A stretch of DNA of 64,000 bases from JADGHX01 sp963837755 (GCA_963837755.1 CAWIOP010000003.1:124001-188000), one strand, 5' to 3'. Numbered from the stretch's first letter, positions 16,398 through 25,493 are shown. The notes: a model not told the origin generated them from the letters alone. Made by a program: numbers and translations.

Positions 16398-18641
16398 TCA
16401 GCGATTCGTGAGCGTCGTGAGCTTGGTAGCGAGTTCCGCGCTTTCGATGGGTTTGCAGTAAAGAAAGCCCTGCGCTTCGTCGCACTGGTTGAGGCGCAGG
16501 AAGTTCACCTGTTCCTGTAGCTCTACGCCTTCGGCTACCACCTTCAGGCCGAGGTTGTGGCCGAGGGTGATGATGGCGCGCACGATCGTGGCGTCGTCGG
16601 CGTCGGTGGCGAGGTGCTCTACGAATGAGCGGTCGACCTTGAGGCGGTCGACGGGAAAGCGCTTGAGATAGCTCAGGCTCGAGTAGCCGGTGCCGAAGTC
16701 ATCCACCGCGATCTGCACGCCGAGGCGTTTCAGCTCGCCGAGCATGGCGACCAGCTGGGCGGCGTCGTGCATCACCATGCTTTCGGTGAGCTCGATCTCC
16801 AGGTAGCGCGAGTCGAGGCCGGTTTCTTCGAGCACCTCGGAGACCGTGCGCACGAGATTGTCCGCACGGAACTGGCGTGCCGAGACGTTCACCGAGACGA
16901 CAATGGGCTCGAGGCCGGCGTCCTGCCACGCCTTGTTCTGCGCGCACGCGGCCTTCAGCACCCACTTGCCGATGGGCACGATGAGGCCGGTTTCCTCCGC
17001 GAGCGGGATGAACTTGCCGGGCGGAACGATGCCCTGCTCGGGCAGCCTCCAGCGGATGAGGGCCTCGGCGCCGATGATGCGGCCGGTGGGCAGGTCCACG
17101 CGCGGCTGGTAGTGGAGCAGGAACTGGTCGCGCTCCAGCGCGCGGCGCAAGCTGCTCTCCATGGCGAGGCGCTCGGTCATGAGCGTGTTCAGCTCGCGCG
17201 TGAAGAACTGGAAGTTGTTCCGGCCACTTTCCTTCGCGCGGTACATGGCGGAGTCGGCGTGCTTCAGCAGCGTCTGCGCGTCCGCGCCGTCGTTCGGGAA
17301 CAGCGCAACGCCGATGCTGCAACTCACGTTGAACTCGCCGTGCTCGGTGATCCACGGCTGCGTCACCACGGCCAGCATGCGCTCGACGATGGTGCGCACC
17401 AGGTCCGATGCGGACTGGCCCGTGATGAGCACCACGAACTCGTCGCCGCCGAGGCGCGCCACCGTGTCGCAATCGCGCACGCACGATTCGAGGCGATCCG
17501 CCATGGTGCGCAACAGTTCATCGCCCACGTGATGCCCGAGGCTGTCGTTGATGTACTTGAACCGGTCGAGGTCGACGAACGCCACGGCCACGCGCGTGTT
17601 GTAGCTGCTGGCGGTGAGCAGGGCCTGCTCCAGCCGGTCCTGAAGCAGCGAGCGGTTCGCCAGCCCGGTGAGGGTGTCGTAGTTGGCCTGTTGCTCGATG
17701 CGCGCCTGATAGAGCTTGCGCTCGGTGACGTCTTCCACCGTGCCTTCGTAGCTCATGAGCGTGCCGTCGTCGTCGAACACGGCGCGCGCGTTCTCGGAGA
17801 TCCAGATGACGTCGCCGTTCCTGCGATACACCTGTGATTCGAAGCCGCTCACCGAGCCGCGCGCCCGCACGATGCGCATGAATTCCTCGCGGCGTTGCGG
17901 GTCAACGTAGAGCTGCCGGCCGATGTCGCGCAGCGAGGCCATGAGCTCGCCCGGGGATTCGAAGCCGTAGATGTGCGCGAGGGCGGGGTTGGCGTCGAGG
18001 TAGTACCCGTCGCCGGTGGTGCGGAAGATGCCTTCGATGGCGTTGTCGAACAGGCCGCGATAGCGGCGTTCCGCTTCGCGCAGGGCCTGCACGGCGTTGC
18101 GCCGCTCGGTGATGTCCTGAATGAGGCCTTCGATGGCGACGACCCGGCCTTCGCCATCACGCACGCCGGTGCCACGCTCCCACACCCAGCGGATGCCGCC
18201 GTCGGCGTGCACGATGCGGTATTCGAGATCGAACGGCACGTGTCGCGCGATGGCTTCGCGGATCGCTTCGCGCACCCAAATCTGGTCTTCCGGTTGCGTG
18301 AGGGATTCGTACGACACGCGGCCGTTGAACATGAGGTCGCGCTGCCCGAAGCCCGTGACGCGCAGGCAGCCTTCGCTCACGAACTCCATTGTCCACTGCG
18401 CATCGTCGCGGCAGCGATAGACCATGCCATGCACGTTGCTCAGCAACGTCTTGAGCATGCGCACGTATTCCTGCTCGCGCGATCCGTCGGCGGGCTCGCG
18501 CGGGTTGCGGCCTGCGCCGCCAGGCAGTGCGCTCCACGTCAAAGCGGCGAAGCGGCCGGTGAGCGCGAGGTTCGCGCCGGTTTCGTCCTTGCGATCTGCG
18601 GGCGTCGCTGCCGTGCGCTCGAGTGGGTCTGCGGAGCTCAT
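16398..18641 (-). CDS. PAS-PAS-GGDEF-EAL cyclic-di-GMP signalling protein
   Basis: A 747-residue soluble protein. Two PAS/PAC modules (about residues 60-190 and 195-315) precede a GGDEF domain with an intact active site RLGGDEF near residue 398 and an inhibitory RxxD site (RDCD) five residues before it. An EAL domain follows, with EALIRW near residue 522 and DDFGTGYSSLSYLKRFPVD, the loop-6 and metal residues. Both catalytic signatures are complete, so it could make or degrade c-di-GMP, switched by the PAS sensors. It stands alone, convergent with fhs. Confidence 0.95.
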   Translation of the reverse strand: MSSADPLERTAATPADRKDETGANLALTGRFAALTWSALPGGAGRNPREPADGSREQEYVRMLKTLLSNVHGMVYRCRDDAQWTMEFVSEGCLRVTGFGQRDLMFNGRVSYESLTQPEDQIWVREAIREAIARHVPFDLEYRIVHADGGIRWVWERGTGVRDGEGRVVAIEGLIQDITERRNAVQALREAERRYRGLFDNAIEGIFRTTGDGYYLDANPALAHIYGFESPGELMASLRDIGRQLYVDPQRREEFMRIVRARGSVSGFESQVYRRNGDVIWISENARAVFDDDGTLMSYEGTVEDVTERKLYQARIEQQANYDTLTGLANRSLLQDRLEQALLTASSYNTRVAVAFVDLDRFKYINDSLGHHVGDELLRTMADRLESCVRDCDTVARLGGDEFVVLITGQSASDLVRTIVERMLAVVTQPWITEHGEFNVSCSIGVALFPNDGADAQTLLKHADSAMYRAKESGRNNFQFFTRELNTLMTERLAMESSLRRALERDQFLLHYQPRVDLPTGRIIGAEALIRWRLPEQGIVPPGKFIPLAEETGLIVPIGKWVLKAACAQNKAWQDAGLEPIVVSVNVSARQFRADNLVRTVSEVLEETGLDSRYLEIELTESMVMHDAAQLVAMLGELKRLGVQIAVDDFGTGYSSLSYLKRFPVDRLKVDRSFVEHLATDADDATIVRAIITLGHNLGLKVVAEGVELQEQVNFLRLNQCDEAQGFLYCKPIESAELATKLTTLTNR

Positions 18642-18886
18642 GTTTCGGTTCGAAAAACGGTACGGAACGTTATCAACGGAAACACGTGCGGCTGCGGCGG
18701 TTCATCACAGAACGCGCAACCGCTACGCACCCGGAGCGTGCATATTCAGCAAAGACAGGTTGGCTCGTCGGAAAAGCAACTGCGGCAAGCCCCCGATCGC
18801 CCACTCGTGGTGCAAGGGGGCGCACGATCATGGGGCGCGCGCGCGCCGGCCCGGGAAGGCCCATTAGCCCTCCTGGTCTTCACCGG

Positions 18887-18919
18887 CAGGTGCGCTGACT
18901 GACCAGCGCACCTGTTTTT
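18887..18919 (+). terminator. Strong plus-strand terminator with no plus-strand gene upstream
   Basis: The stem CAGGTGCGCTG/CAGCGCACCTG (11 bp, loop ACTGAC) is followed by TTTTT at 18915-18919. The U-tract serves plus-strand transcription, but both neighbouring genes (GGDEF/EAL and hemJ) are on the minus strand. The 245 bp before it (about 18642-18886) have no convincing open frame and include a GCCCCC/GGGGGC hairpin near 18798-18823, so it may end a small RNA. I did not recognise a known RNA family in it. Confidence 0.7.
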
Positions 18920-18932
18920 CTGGATGTCTTTT

Positions 18933-19373
18933 CTAGAAAGGCTTCACCACCGCCAGGATGGCGATGCCGATGAGCAGCAGGGCCGGCACTTCGTTGAACA
19001 CTCGATACCACTTGTGCGAGCGCGTGTTGCGGCCCTCGCGAAAGGCCACCAGCAGCTTCTTGCACCACGCCTGATACACGATCAGCAGCGCCACGAGCGT
19101 GAGTTTCACCTGCAGCCAGTGCATCTGGAGCAGCGAGGGGCTCGTAACCACCATGAGAATGCCAAACAGCACCGCAAGACCGGCGGCGATGTGTGTTATT
19201 CCGTACAACTTGCGCTCCATGATCACGAAGCGGTCCAGGCTCACCTGGTCGGTGGCGGTGGCGTGGTAGACGAACAGGCGCGGCAGGTAGAAGAGGCCGG
19301 CGAAATAGGCCACCACGAAAGTGATGTGGAAGGCCTTGAACCAGAGGTAGAACGGTTGGAGCGCGTTGAGCAT
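18933..19373 (-). CDS. hemJ: HemJ-type protoporphyrinogen IX oxidase
   Basis: A 146-residue integral membrane protein with four predicted helices. The N-terminal segment WFKAFHITFVVAYFAGLFYL followed by PRLFVYHA is characteristic of HemJ (UPF0093). Its His residues bind heme, and the enzyme performs the penultimate oxidation in heme synthesis, replacing HemG/HemY. YQAWCKKLL and WYRVFNEVPALLLIGI also fit the family. Length is normal (about 140-150). It stands alone, with its own start in the gap before the secreted unknown gene. Confidence 0.88.
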   Translation of the reverse strand: MLNALQPFYLWFKAFHITFVVAYFAGLFYLPRLFVYHATATDQVSLDRFVIMERKLYGITHIAAGLAVLFGILMVVTSPSLLQMHWLQVKLTLVALLIVYQAWCKKLLVAFREGRNTRSHKWYRVFNEVPALLLIGIAILAVVKPF

Positions 19374-19573
19374 GGGGCGCGATTCTAGCGGCCGCGGCGA
19401 GCGCCGCCGTCAAGAGTGGTTACCGGCCCACGCCGCGTGCGGCTGTCGGAAAGATTGACAGGTCACCCGTCGGCATTCTTGGCAAGCCTTGCCAAGTGCT
19501 TGTCCGATAAGGGCTGCTGCAGCCGCGGCATGGGCGTTGCAGCCCTCCGCGCGACGAATGACCGGGGGGTCTG

Positions 19574-20752
19574 TTGATCACAAAAGCAAGTCGAGTCGAG
19601 GCCGGGGCACAGCGGGGAATCCGTGCCGGTCAGTTTCGAGGTTTTCTTCTCGCGGCCGCAGTGGCCGCGGCAGGCATTGTGGTGCTGGCGCCCGGGAGCG
19701 CGCAGGCCAACGTTTCGGCCAGCGCACCGGTCACCGTATCGACCATCGTGACGGCGAATGCCATCGCGGCGGAGCGGGCCGGCGAGGTCGCCTACACCAC
19801 CTCCATAGGCGGCCTCACGCTGCCTCAGTACATCGGGCCGCTGGAGTTCATCGGCGAGCAGAGCGGGGTGGACCCGCACTCGATGGCCACCTATTCCTAC
19901 CGCGCCATGGGCCTCGCGCTGGACCTTCACGTCACGGATCTCGGTGCGGGCGGCGTCGCCGATGGCGCCGAGTCCCCCGAGCTTGCGCAGCGCTACGCCG
20001 CGGCGAAGAAGACCCTCGTCGAAGCCACCGCCGTGCGCGGGCTCAAGGCGACCGAGACCACCGTGGCGCTGGCGGATGGCGACCCGCGCGCCGCGCGTGA
20101 AGCGGTGTATCACCTGAAACGTCGCGGCGAGGGCGGCACTACTTATCTGTGGTTCACGGCCGTGCACGGGCTCGTCATCGACGCGCGGTTCGACGTGGCA
20201 CTGGGTTTCGAAGAAGACGGCGAGATCGGCCGCAGCGAGATTCTCGCCGCGATCGGCGGCGCGATTCCGACAACGGCGAGCGTTGTGGCGCAGGCGCGCG
20301 CGCGCGCCGCGGCGGCCGACGACCCTTCGATGAAGCTGGCGATTTTGTGGGATCCGGAGACGCCGGAAGAGGAGAGCAAGATATGGCTCGCGTACCTGTT
20401 CGCCAGGGGAGCGTTTGCCGCGAACGAGACGGATGGCGGCCCTGCCGTCGGCGAACGCGAGAGCACGTTCGAGGAGGAAGTGCGCGGCCGAACGATTGCG
20501 CTCACCACTTTCCGCGCCCTGAAGCGCGAGCGTGCGCAATTGGCGTCAGCGTATTTCAACGACATTGATCGCGTGGAAACCGCCGGGTTCCTGCGCGAAT
20601 ACGTGTGGAGCTACCTGCGCCACGCGTCCTGGAGCGCCACGCCCGCCGACCTCGACGTGAGCGGCTTCGACGCCTGGCGCGCCGAGCACCTCGCCAACCA
20701 CAAGCCCGTCACGCACGGGCGCATCGCGTTCCGGCTGGCGTTGGCGAAGTAG
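19574..20752 (+). CDS. Secreted hypothetical protein
   Basis: A 392-residue protein starting at TTG 19574, with GGGGGG at 19564-19569. A basic N-terminus and hydrophobic core (about residues 22-45, ending SAQAN) give a clear signal peptide, so it is probably periplasmic. The mature part alternates acidic helical segments and short beta-like strands (TTYLWFTAVHGLVIDARFD near residues 190-208). No catalytic motif or known domain is seen. It is convergent with the anti-sigma gene across a strong hairpin. Confidence 0.75.
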   Translation: MITKASRVEAGAQRGIRAGQFRGFLLAAAVAAAGIVVLAPGSAQANVSASAPVTVSTIVTANAIAAERAGEVAYTTSIGGLTLPQYIGPLEFIGEQSGVDPHSMATYSYRAMGLALDLHVTDLGAGGVADGAESPELAQRYAAAKKTLVEATAVRGLKATETTVALADGDPRAAREAVYHLKRRGEGGTTYLWFTAVHGLVIDARFDVALGFEEDGEIGRSEILAAIGGAIPTTASVVAQARARAAAADDPSMKLAILWDPETPEEESKIWLAYLFARGAFAANETDGGPAVGERESTFEEEVRGRTIALTTFRALKRERAQLASAYFNDIDRVETAGFLREYVWSYLRHASWSATPADLDVSGFDAWRAEHLANHKPVTHGRIAFRLALAK

Positions 20753-20762
20753 CGGCGCCACC

Positions 20763-20781
20763 GCGCCTGGAACCCAGGCGC
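20763..20781. terminator. Hairpin between convergent genes
   Basis: GCGCCTGG/CCAGGCGC, an 8-bp stem with loop AAC, lies in the 34-bp gap between two convergent stops. There is no U-tract on either side, so termination strength is uncertain. Confidence 0.45.
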
Positions 20782-20786
20782 CGCGC

Positions 20787-21572
20787 TCATTTCCAGCCCT
20801 TGTCGCGCGCGGCCGCTTCGGCTGCCGCGTCGAGCGGCTCGCCGTCGATCGCAATCTGCGCGGCGGCTGTGACGGCCGCGGGCATCTCGACGCTGGCGGG
20901 CTTGTAGCCGCCTTGCGCTCCGGCCGGCGCTATCGCGCTCGCGAGCACCTGCACGTGCCACGCGTCGCCTTGCCGGCACGCGAGGCCGCCGAGCGGGCTG
21001 CGATTTTTCACCACGAACGTGCGGCAGTGATCGCCGGATTTCGCCCTGAAGCTCACGCCGATCTGCACGGCTGAGTTTGCGGGTGGATCGCTCGCAAGCT
21101 GGTTGCTCAGCGCCTGCGCGAGATCCGATTGCGCTACGAGCTGGCCGCCCTGCGTGCCGATGCGATCGGCCCCTGGAGACCTGAGAGCAAGGTGCGCGAT
21201 GACCGCGCCTGCGGCAACGCTGGCCGCCATGGCGCTCCACTCAACCCACGTCCACGGGCGACGCGGCGCCCCCGCTCGTTTTGCAGCCGCCGCGGCTTCG
21301 GCCGCTCTGGCTGCCCGCACGCGCCGCAGGTCTGTGACGGTGGCTGACACATTCGTCGGGGCGGAGCGCACGGCGGCGACCAGCCGCTCCGGCACGGTCT
21401 CCATGAGCGCCCCGTCGAACGTTGCGCCGAGCTGCTTGCGCAGCGCCTGGTGCTGCACCACGCGGCGCGCGACTTCGGGGTCTGCCGCCATGGCGGCTTC
21501 CACTTCGGCGCGCTGGGCGGCGTCGAGCTCGCCATCCGCATAGGCCATCAGTTTCTCGTCGGAAATATTCAT
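20787..21572 (-). CDS. Anti-sigma factor, membrane-anchored
   Basis: A 261-residue protein starting MNISDEKLMAYADGELD, an N-terminal anti-sigma helix typical of the FecR/RsiW-like class without the zinc HxxxCxxC motif. A single membrane segment lies at about residues 110-132 (MAASVAAGAVIAHLAL). It is followed by a periplasmic domain with CRTFVV and GLACRQGDAWHV, in which two Cys may form a disulfide. It overlaps the ECF sigma gene by 4 bp (21569-21572), so the pair is translationally coupled. It should hold the sigma factor inactive until an envelope or redox signal arrives. Confidence 0.85.
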   Translation of the reverse strand: MNISDEKLMAYADGELDAAQRAEVEAAMAADPEVARRVVQHQALRKQLGATFDGALMETVPERLVAAVRSAPTNVSATVTDLRRVRAARAAEAAAAAKRAGAPRRPWTWVEWSAMAASVAAGAVIAHLALRSPGADRIGTQGGQLVAQSDLAQALSNQLASDPPANSAVQIGVSFRAKSGDHCRTFVVKNRSPLGGLACRQGDAWHVQVLASAIAPAGAQGGYKPASVEMPAAVTAAAQIAIDGEPLDAAAEAAARDKGWK

Positions 21573-22075
21573 GACGTGCCTGCCTCCCGTCCACCGAGCA
21601 GTGCTTCGAGTGCCATGCGGCCGCGCGCGAGACGGCTGGTGACGGTGCCGATGGGCACCTCCAGCACTTCGGCCGCTTCCTTGTAGGCGAGCCCTTCCAC
21701 CAGCACGAGCGCCACCGCCAGGCGCTGCTCCTCGGGCAGCCGCCGCAGCGCCGCTTCGAGCGAGAGCCGGTGGATGTGCGCTTCGCTCGCGCCGTCCGCA
21801 ACGTGCTCGCCGAGCTCTTCGGGCGCGAGCACCTTGTCCCGCCGCCGCCGCGAGCGGGTTTCGTCGATCCATGCGTTCTTCAGGATTCCGAACATCCAGC
21901 TATCCAGTCGTGTGCCGGGGCGCCACTGGCCGAGCCGCAGCAATGCACGCTCCACCGCCATCTGCACCAGATCGTCGGCGTCGTGCACGTTGTGCGAGAG
22001 AGCGCGCGCGAAGCGGCGCAGCCTCGGCAGCAGCGCTACGAGCTGCTCACGCGTCTGCTCGACCGATTGACTCAA
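21569..22075 (-). CDS. ECF-type RNA polymerase sigma factor
   Basis: A 168-residue ECF sigma factor. Region 2 contains HNVHDADDLVQMAVERAL (about residues 28-45) and WMFGILKNAWID. Region 4 contains LPEEQRLAVALVLVEGLAYK and the helix-turn-helix VPIGTVTSRLARGR. It is encoded upstream of and overlapping its presumed anti-sigma factor, and diverges from the subtilase gene 90 bp away. It is likely autoregulated and may control the divergent subtilase and the AKR-repeat secreted protein, though no promoter motif was proved. Confidence 0.93.
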   Translation of the reverse strand: MSQSVEQTREQLVALLPRLRRFARALSHNVHDADDLVQMAVERALLRLGQWRPGTRLDSWMFGILKNAWIDETRSRRRRDKVLAPEELGEHVADGASEAHIHRLSLEAALRRLPEEQRLAVALVLVEGLAYKEAAEVLEVPIGTVTSRLARGRMALEALLGGREAGTS

Positions 22076-22165
22076 GTCTCACGTCCATAACGACCGACGG
22101 TGCCATTTTCTTCCGCGGCTGTTGCCGCTCTCGCGAGGGGCGCAACATTCGAGTAATTTGGCCGC

Positions 22166-23581
22166 ATGCGCAATCGCCTGTTCATTGCCGCGATCATAGC
22201 GTTCATGCCGCTCGCGCAGGCCCAGTTGCCGCGCGTGCAGGTGCCCAACCTGCCTCGCGTCGAGCTGCCGACTACGGTAACCGACACCGTGGGTAATGTG
22301 GGAAACACGGTTGGCAACGTCGCGGGGCGAGTCGGTCGGCTGGCAGACCTGCGCCGCCTGCGCGTCGACGAGCTGCTTCGCACGCAGCGCGCGAATGTGG
22401 AGCGAGACCCGGCCGGGCAGCCGATCCTGCGGGCGGAGGTCGTTTCGTTCGATCCCACGGATGCGGCGCTCGACCGTGCGCGCTCGGCAGGGTTCGAGGT
22501 CGCGCGCGAGCGCGTGCTCGAAGGGCTGGGTGCGCGCGTTGTCGTGCTGCGCGCGCCGGAAGGCATGACAACCCGTCGCGCGCTGAGGCGGATGCGCGGG
22601 CTCGATCCGCAAGGGTCTTACGACTACAACCATGTGTACATGGATAGCGGCGTCGTTGATCTGGGGCAACGGGCGAGCGAGGTGTCGGCACGAGCCGCGG
22701 TCGCTGGCGGGGAAGCACCGTTTCGGGTTGCTGCGGCCGGCGCGCTGTCAGGTGACTTGCCTGCGAGCGGCGCGCCAGCGAACGGCGCCAGTGCCGCACT
22801 CAAAGTCGGCCTCGTCGACACCGGCGTCGACGTCACGCATCCCGTCTTCAAAGGCGCGGCGATCCATCAGCGCGGCTGCGACGGCCGGTTCGTGCCGGCC
22901 GCGCATGGCACGGCGGTCGCTTCGCTGCTCGTCGGTCAATCCGGGCCGTTCAACGGCGCGGCGCCGGGGGCGGAGTTGTTTGCGGCCGATGTGTATTGCG
23001 GGCTCGGCACGGGTGGCGCCGCAGATGCAGTGGTCGACGCCATCGCGTGGCTTGCGGGCCAGGGCGTGCCTGTCATCAACGTGAGTCTCGTCGGGCCTCG
23101 CAACGTGCTGCTCGAGAACGTGGTGAGGCTCGTCATCGCGCGCGGGCACGTCATCGTCGCCGCCGTGGGCAATGATGGACCGGCGGCGCCGCCGTTGTAT
23201 CCGGCTTCTTATCCGGATGTTGTCGGCGTCACAGGCGTCGATGCACGCAAAAAGGTGTTGCTCGAAGCCTGCCGCGGCAAGCAAGTGGATTTCGCCGCGC
23301 CCGGGGCAGACATGGCGGCCGCCAATCTTTCCCCCACGTTTGCAGCGGTGCGCGGCACGTCGTTCGCCGCGCCCATCGTTGCGGGTCTGCTCGCGGCGTC
23401 GTTGCGCGAGCCCAATCGGGCCGAAGCCGCAAAGGCCGTCGAAGAGCTGAGCCACCGGGCCGTGGACCTGGGCTCGCGAGGCATCGACAAGACTTACGGC
23501 AATGGCCTGGTGGGCGACGCCTTGCGCATGCAACCCGCGCTGGCGCTTGTGGGCGCTTCTGCCGGCCCCGCAAAACATTAG
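22166..23581 (+). CDS. Secreted S8 (subtilisin-like) serine peptidase
   Basis: A 471-residue protein with signal peptide MRNRLFIAAIIAFMPLAQAQ, then a prodomain-like N-terminal region (about 25-205) and the catalytic domain. The triad is visible: Asp218 in VDTGVD, His247 in AAHGTAVAS, Ser399 in GTSFAAPIVAG, with the oxyanion Asn336 in VGNDGPA. It is presumably exported and matured by prodomain removal. It diverges from the ECF sigma gene and is followed 119 bp later by a secreted repeat protein, a plausible substrate or partner. The core is short, without extra C-terminal domains. Confidence 0.93.
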   Translation: MRNRLFIAAIIAFMPLAQAQLPRVQVPNLPRVELPTTVTDTVGNVGNTVGNVAGRVGRLADLRRLRVDELLRTQRANVERDPAGQPILRAEVVSFDPTDAALDRARSAGFEVARERVLEGLGARVVVLRAPEGMTTRRALRRMRGLDPQGSYDYNHVYMDSGVVDLGQRASEVSARAAVAGGEAPFRVAAAGALSGDLPASGAPANGASAALKVGLVDTGVDVTHPVFKGAAIHQRGCDGRFVPAAHGTAVASLLVGQSGPFNGAAPGAELFAADVYCGLGTGGAADAVVDAIAWLAGQGVPVINVSLVGPRNVLLENVVRLVIARGHVIVAAVGNDGPAAPPLYPASYPDVVGVTGVDARKKVLLEACRGKQVDFAAPGADMAAANLSPTFAAVRGTSFAAPIVAGLLAASLREPNRAEAAKAVEELSHRAVDLGSRGIDKTYGNGLVGDALRMQPALALVGASAGPAKH

Positions 23582-23700
23582 GTAAAGCCGCGAAAAAAAA
23601 TCGCTGCGGCCGGGATGTTTCCGGGAAGAAAACCCGCAGCCCGTTCGTTCTCCCTACAGAAGGTCGCGCAATGGGCGCGGCACATTTGAGGAGCGACGAC

Positions 23701-24645
23701 ATGAACACCAAGCGAATTCTCACGAGCGCTGCTGTGGCCGCGGTGCTGTCCTGCGCAGCGCCGGCCTATTCGCAGGTTCTTGGCGGCAACGCCACCGGCG
23801 GGCTCGGCGGCACGATTGGCGGCGGCCTCGGCGGCATCACGGGTTCGGGCCAGGGCGCCCTCGGCGGTTCGATGGATAGCGACGCGATGGGCCACATCGG
23901 CCGCACGGCGGAAGGCGCGGGCAGCCGCGTGAGGCATGGCGCCGACGGCGCGGTGGGCAAGACGCGCGACGTTTCGCAATCCGCTACGGGTAAGGCGACC
24001 GATGTCGCCCAGTCGGCCAGGGGCAAGGCGAGCGATGCCGGGCAGGCGGCGGCCGGCAAAGCCACGGATGTTGCCCAGTCCGCTTCTGCCACGGCGCAGG
24101 GCGGCGTGCAGACCTCGGCGGGCATCGCCGGCTCTCTCTCCAGCCAGGCGAATGATGCAGCCGCGGCCGCTTCGAGCAACGGGTCGGGCGCGGCCAACAG
24201 CGGCTCGAATACCGCGGGCTCGCTCGGCTCAACGCTGGACGGCGCCGGCGCTGCCAGCAGCGCTGCCAATTCGGCAAATGACACGTCCCAGCCGCACGCT
24301 CTCGATGTGAACGGTGCGCTGGACGGTGCGGCCCAGGGCACGGCAAAGCGCACGACGACTGAGCCCAAGGGCGAGCCGGCTAAGGAGTCGAGCAGCGAAT
24401 CGTCACGCGGCCTCGATGTGGGCGGCGCGTTAAGCGGCAACGGGAATGCCAGCGCGAAGCGCCAGCCGGCGAGCAACTCGGCGAACACCACGCCGGGCAG
24501 CGAAGAGAAATCGCGCGGCCTCGACGCCACGGCGGGCCTCAACGGCAACGCGAACGCAAGCGCGAAGCGCGATAGCGAGCAGCCGGCGGGCCGCAAGGTG
24601 GACGCCTCCGCCTCGGCTGGCGCGGACGCCTCGGCGAAGCGCTAA
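23701..24645 (+). CDS. Secreted low-complexity protein with LEA-like 11-mers and AKR-ending repeats
   Basis: A 314-residue protein starting at ATG 23701, with GAGGAG at 23688-23693. The signal peptide ends PAYSQ. A Gly-rich segment follows (GLGGTIGGGLGGITG). Next are 11-residue repeats (SATGKATDVAQ, SARGKASDAGQ, AAAGKATDVAQ), then a Ser/Asn/Ala-rich linker. The end has three GLDVxGALxG-type repeats, each closing in AKR, plus a fourth AKR at the very C-terminus. Composition suggests a disordered or helical stress/matrix protein. The spaced dibasic KR sites could be cut by the neighbouring subtilase; that is inference only. Confidence 0.8.
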   Translation: MNTKRILTSAAVAAVLSCAAPAYSQVLGGNATGGLGGTIGGGLGGITGSGQGALGGSMDSDAMGHIGRTAEGAGSRVRHGADGAVGKTRDVSQSATGKATDVAQSARGKASDAGQAAAGKATDVAQSASATAQGGVQTSAGIAGSLSSQANDAAAAASSNGSGAANSGSNTAGSLGSTLDGAGAASSAANSANDTSQPHALDVNGALDGAAQGTAKRTTTEPKGEPAKESSSESSRGLDVGGALSGNGNASAKRQPASNSANTTPGSEEKSRGLDATAGLNGNANASAKRDSEQPAGRKVDASASAGADASAKR

Positions 24646-24665
24646 CCGGCAACGTCGAGCGACAG

Positions 24666-24697
24666 GCGGCGGGATTTCAAATCCCGCCGCTTTTTTT
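24666..24697 (+). terminator. Rho-independent terminator
   Basis: The stem GCGGCGGGAT/ATCCCGCCGC (10 bp) with loop TTCAA is followed by seven T, 21 bp after the secreted repeat protein stop. It is the strongest terminator in the window. Confidence 0.92.
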
Positions 24698-24761
24698 GTG
24701 TGCCGATCGTTCTACACTTCGGCGCTCGCGAATCACCGCGAACTTTTTCGGAATTGACGAC

Positions 24762-25493
24762 ATGAGCTCACAAAGCAAAGTCGCCGTCGTCACGGGCGGC
24801 GGCAGCGGCAGCGGCAAGGCGGCAGCGCTGGCACTGGCGGCAGATGGGTGGAGCGTTGCGCTCGCCGGCAGGCGGCTCGACAAACTTCAGGAAGTGGCGG
24901 CTGCCGGCGGCAAGAACCTTCTGCCGGTGCAGGCGGACGTGACAGACCCGAAGTCGGTGCACGCACTGTTCACGAAAACCGTTCAAGCCTTCGGCCGCAT
25001 CGACCTGCTGTTCAATAACGCGGGCATCAATGCGCCTTCAGTGCCGCTGGAAGACCTCACGTTCGATCAATGGCAGAACGTGGTGAACACCAACCTCACC
25101 GGCGTGTTCCTGTGCACGCAGGAAGCCGTGCGCCTGATGAAGCAGCAGAAGCCGCGCGGCGGCCGCATCATCAACAACGGCTCCATCGCCGCGCACACGC
25201 CGCGGCCCAACACCATTGCCTACACGGCCACGAAGCACGCCGTCACGGGCATCACCAAGGCCGTTGCGCTCGACGGCCGCGCGTTCGACATCGCGTGCGG
25301 CCAGATCGACATCGGCAACGCCGGCACCGAGCTTGCGAGCGCCATGCCGCGCACAGGGCCGAACGTTGAGCCGCTCATGAACGTAGCGCACGTCGGCCGC
25401 GCCGTGCTGCAGATGGCGAACCTGCCGCTCGATGCGAACGTGCTGTTCATGACGCTGATGGCGACGAAGATGCCTTACGTCGGCCGCGGTTGA
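24762..25493 (+). CDS. SDR family oxidoreductase
   Basis: A 243-residue classical short-chain dehydrogenase. Start ATG 24762 gives the usual beta1 strand SKVAVVTGGGSGSGKAAA with the TGxxxGxG cofactor site. NNAG (about residues 88-91), the catalytic Ser in NNGSIAAHTPRP and YTATK (Tyr and Lys) are intact. The Arg pair in AGRRLDKL after beta2 suggests an NADP preference. The protein ends without the usual long C-terminal loop. The substrate is unknown; it may belong with the downstream aromatic-acid transporter as part of a catabolic set, but it is convergent with it. Confidence 0.9.
   Translation: MSSQSKVAVVTGGGSGSGKAAALALAADGWSVALAGRRLDKLQEVAAAGGKNLLPVQADVTDPKSVHALFTKTVQAFGRIDLLFNNAGINAPSVPLEDLTFDQWQNVVNTNLTGVFLCTQEAVRLMKQQKPRGGRIINNGSIAAHTPRPNTIAYTATKHAVTGITKAVALDGRAFDIACGQIDIGNAGTELASAMPRTGPNVEPLMNVAHVGRAVLQMANLPLDANVLFMTLMATKMPYVGRG

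Noticed and set aside
18642..18919. 6S, SRP, RNase P or tmRNA gene
   Set aside because: None of the conserved sequence blocks of these RNAs could be found; kept only as an unnamed small-RNA candidate.
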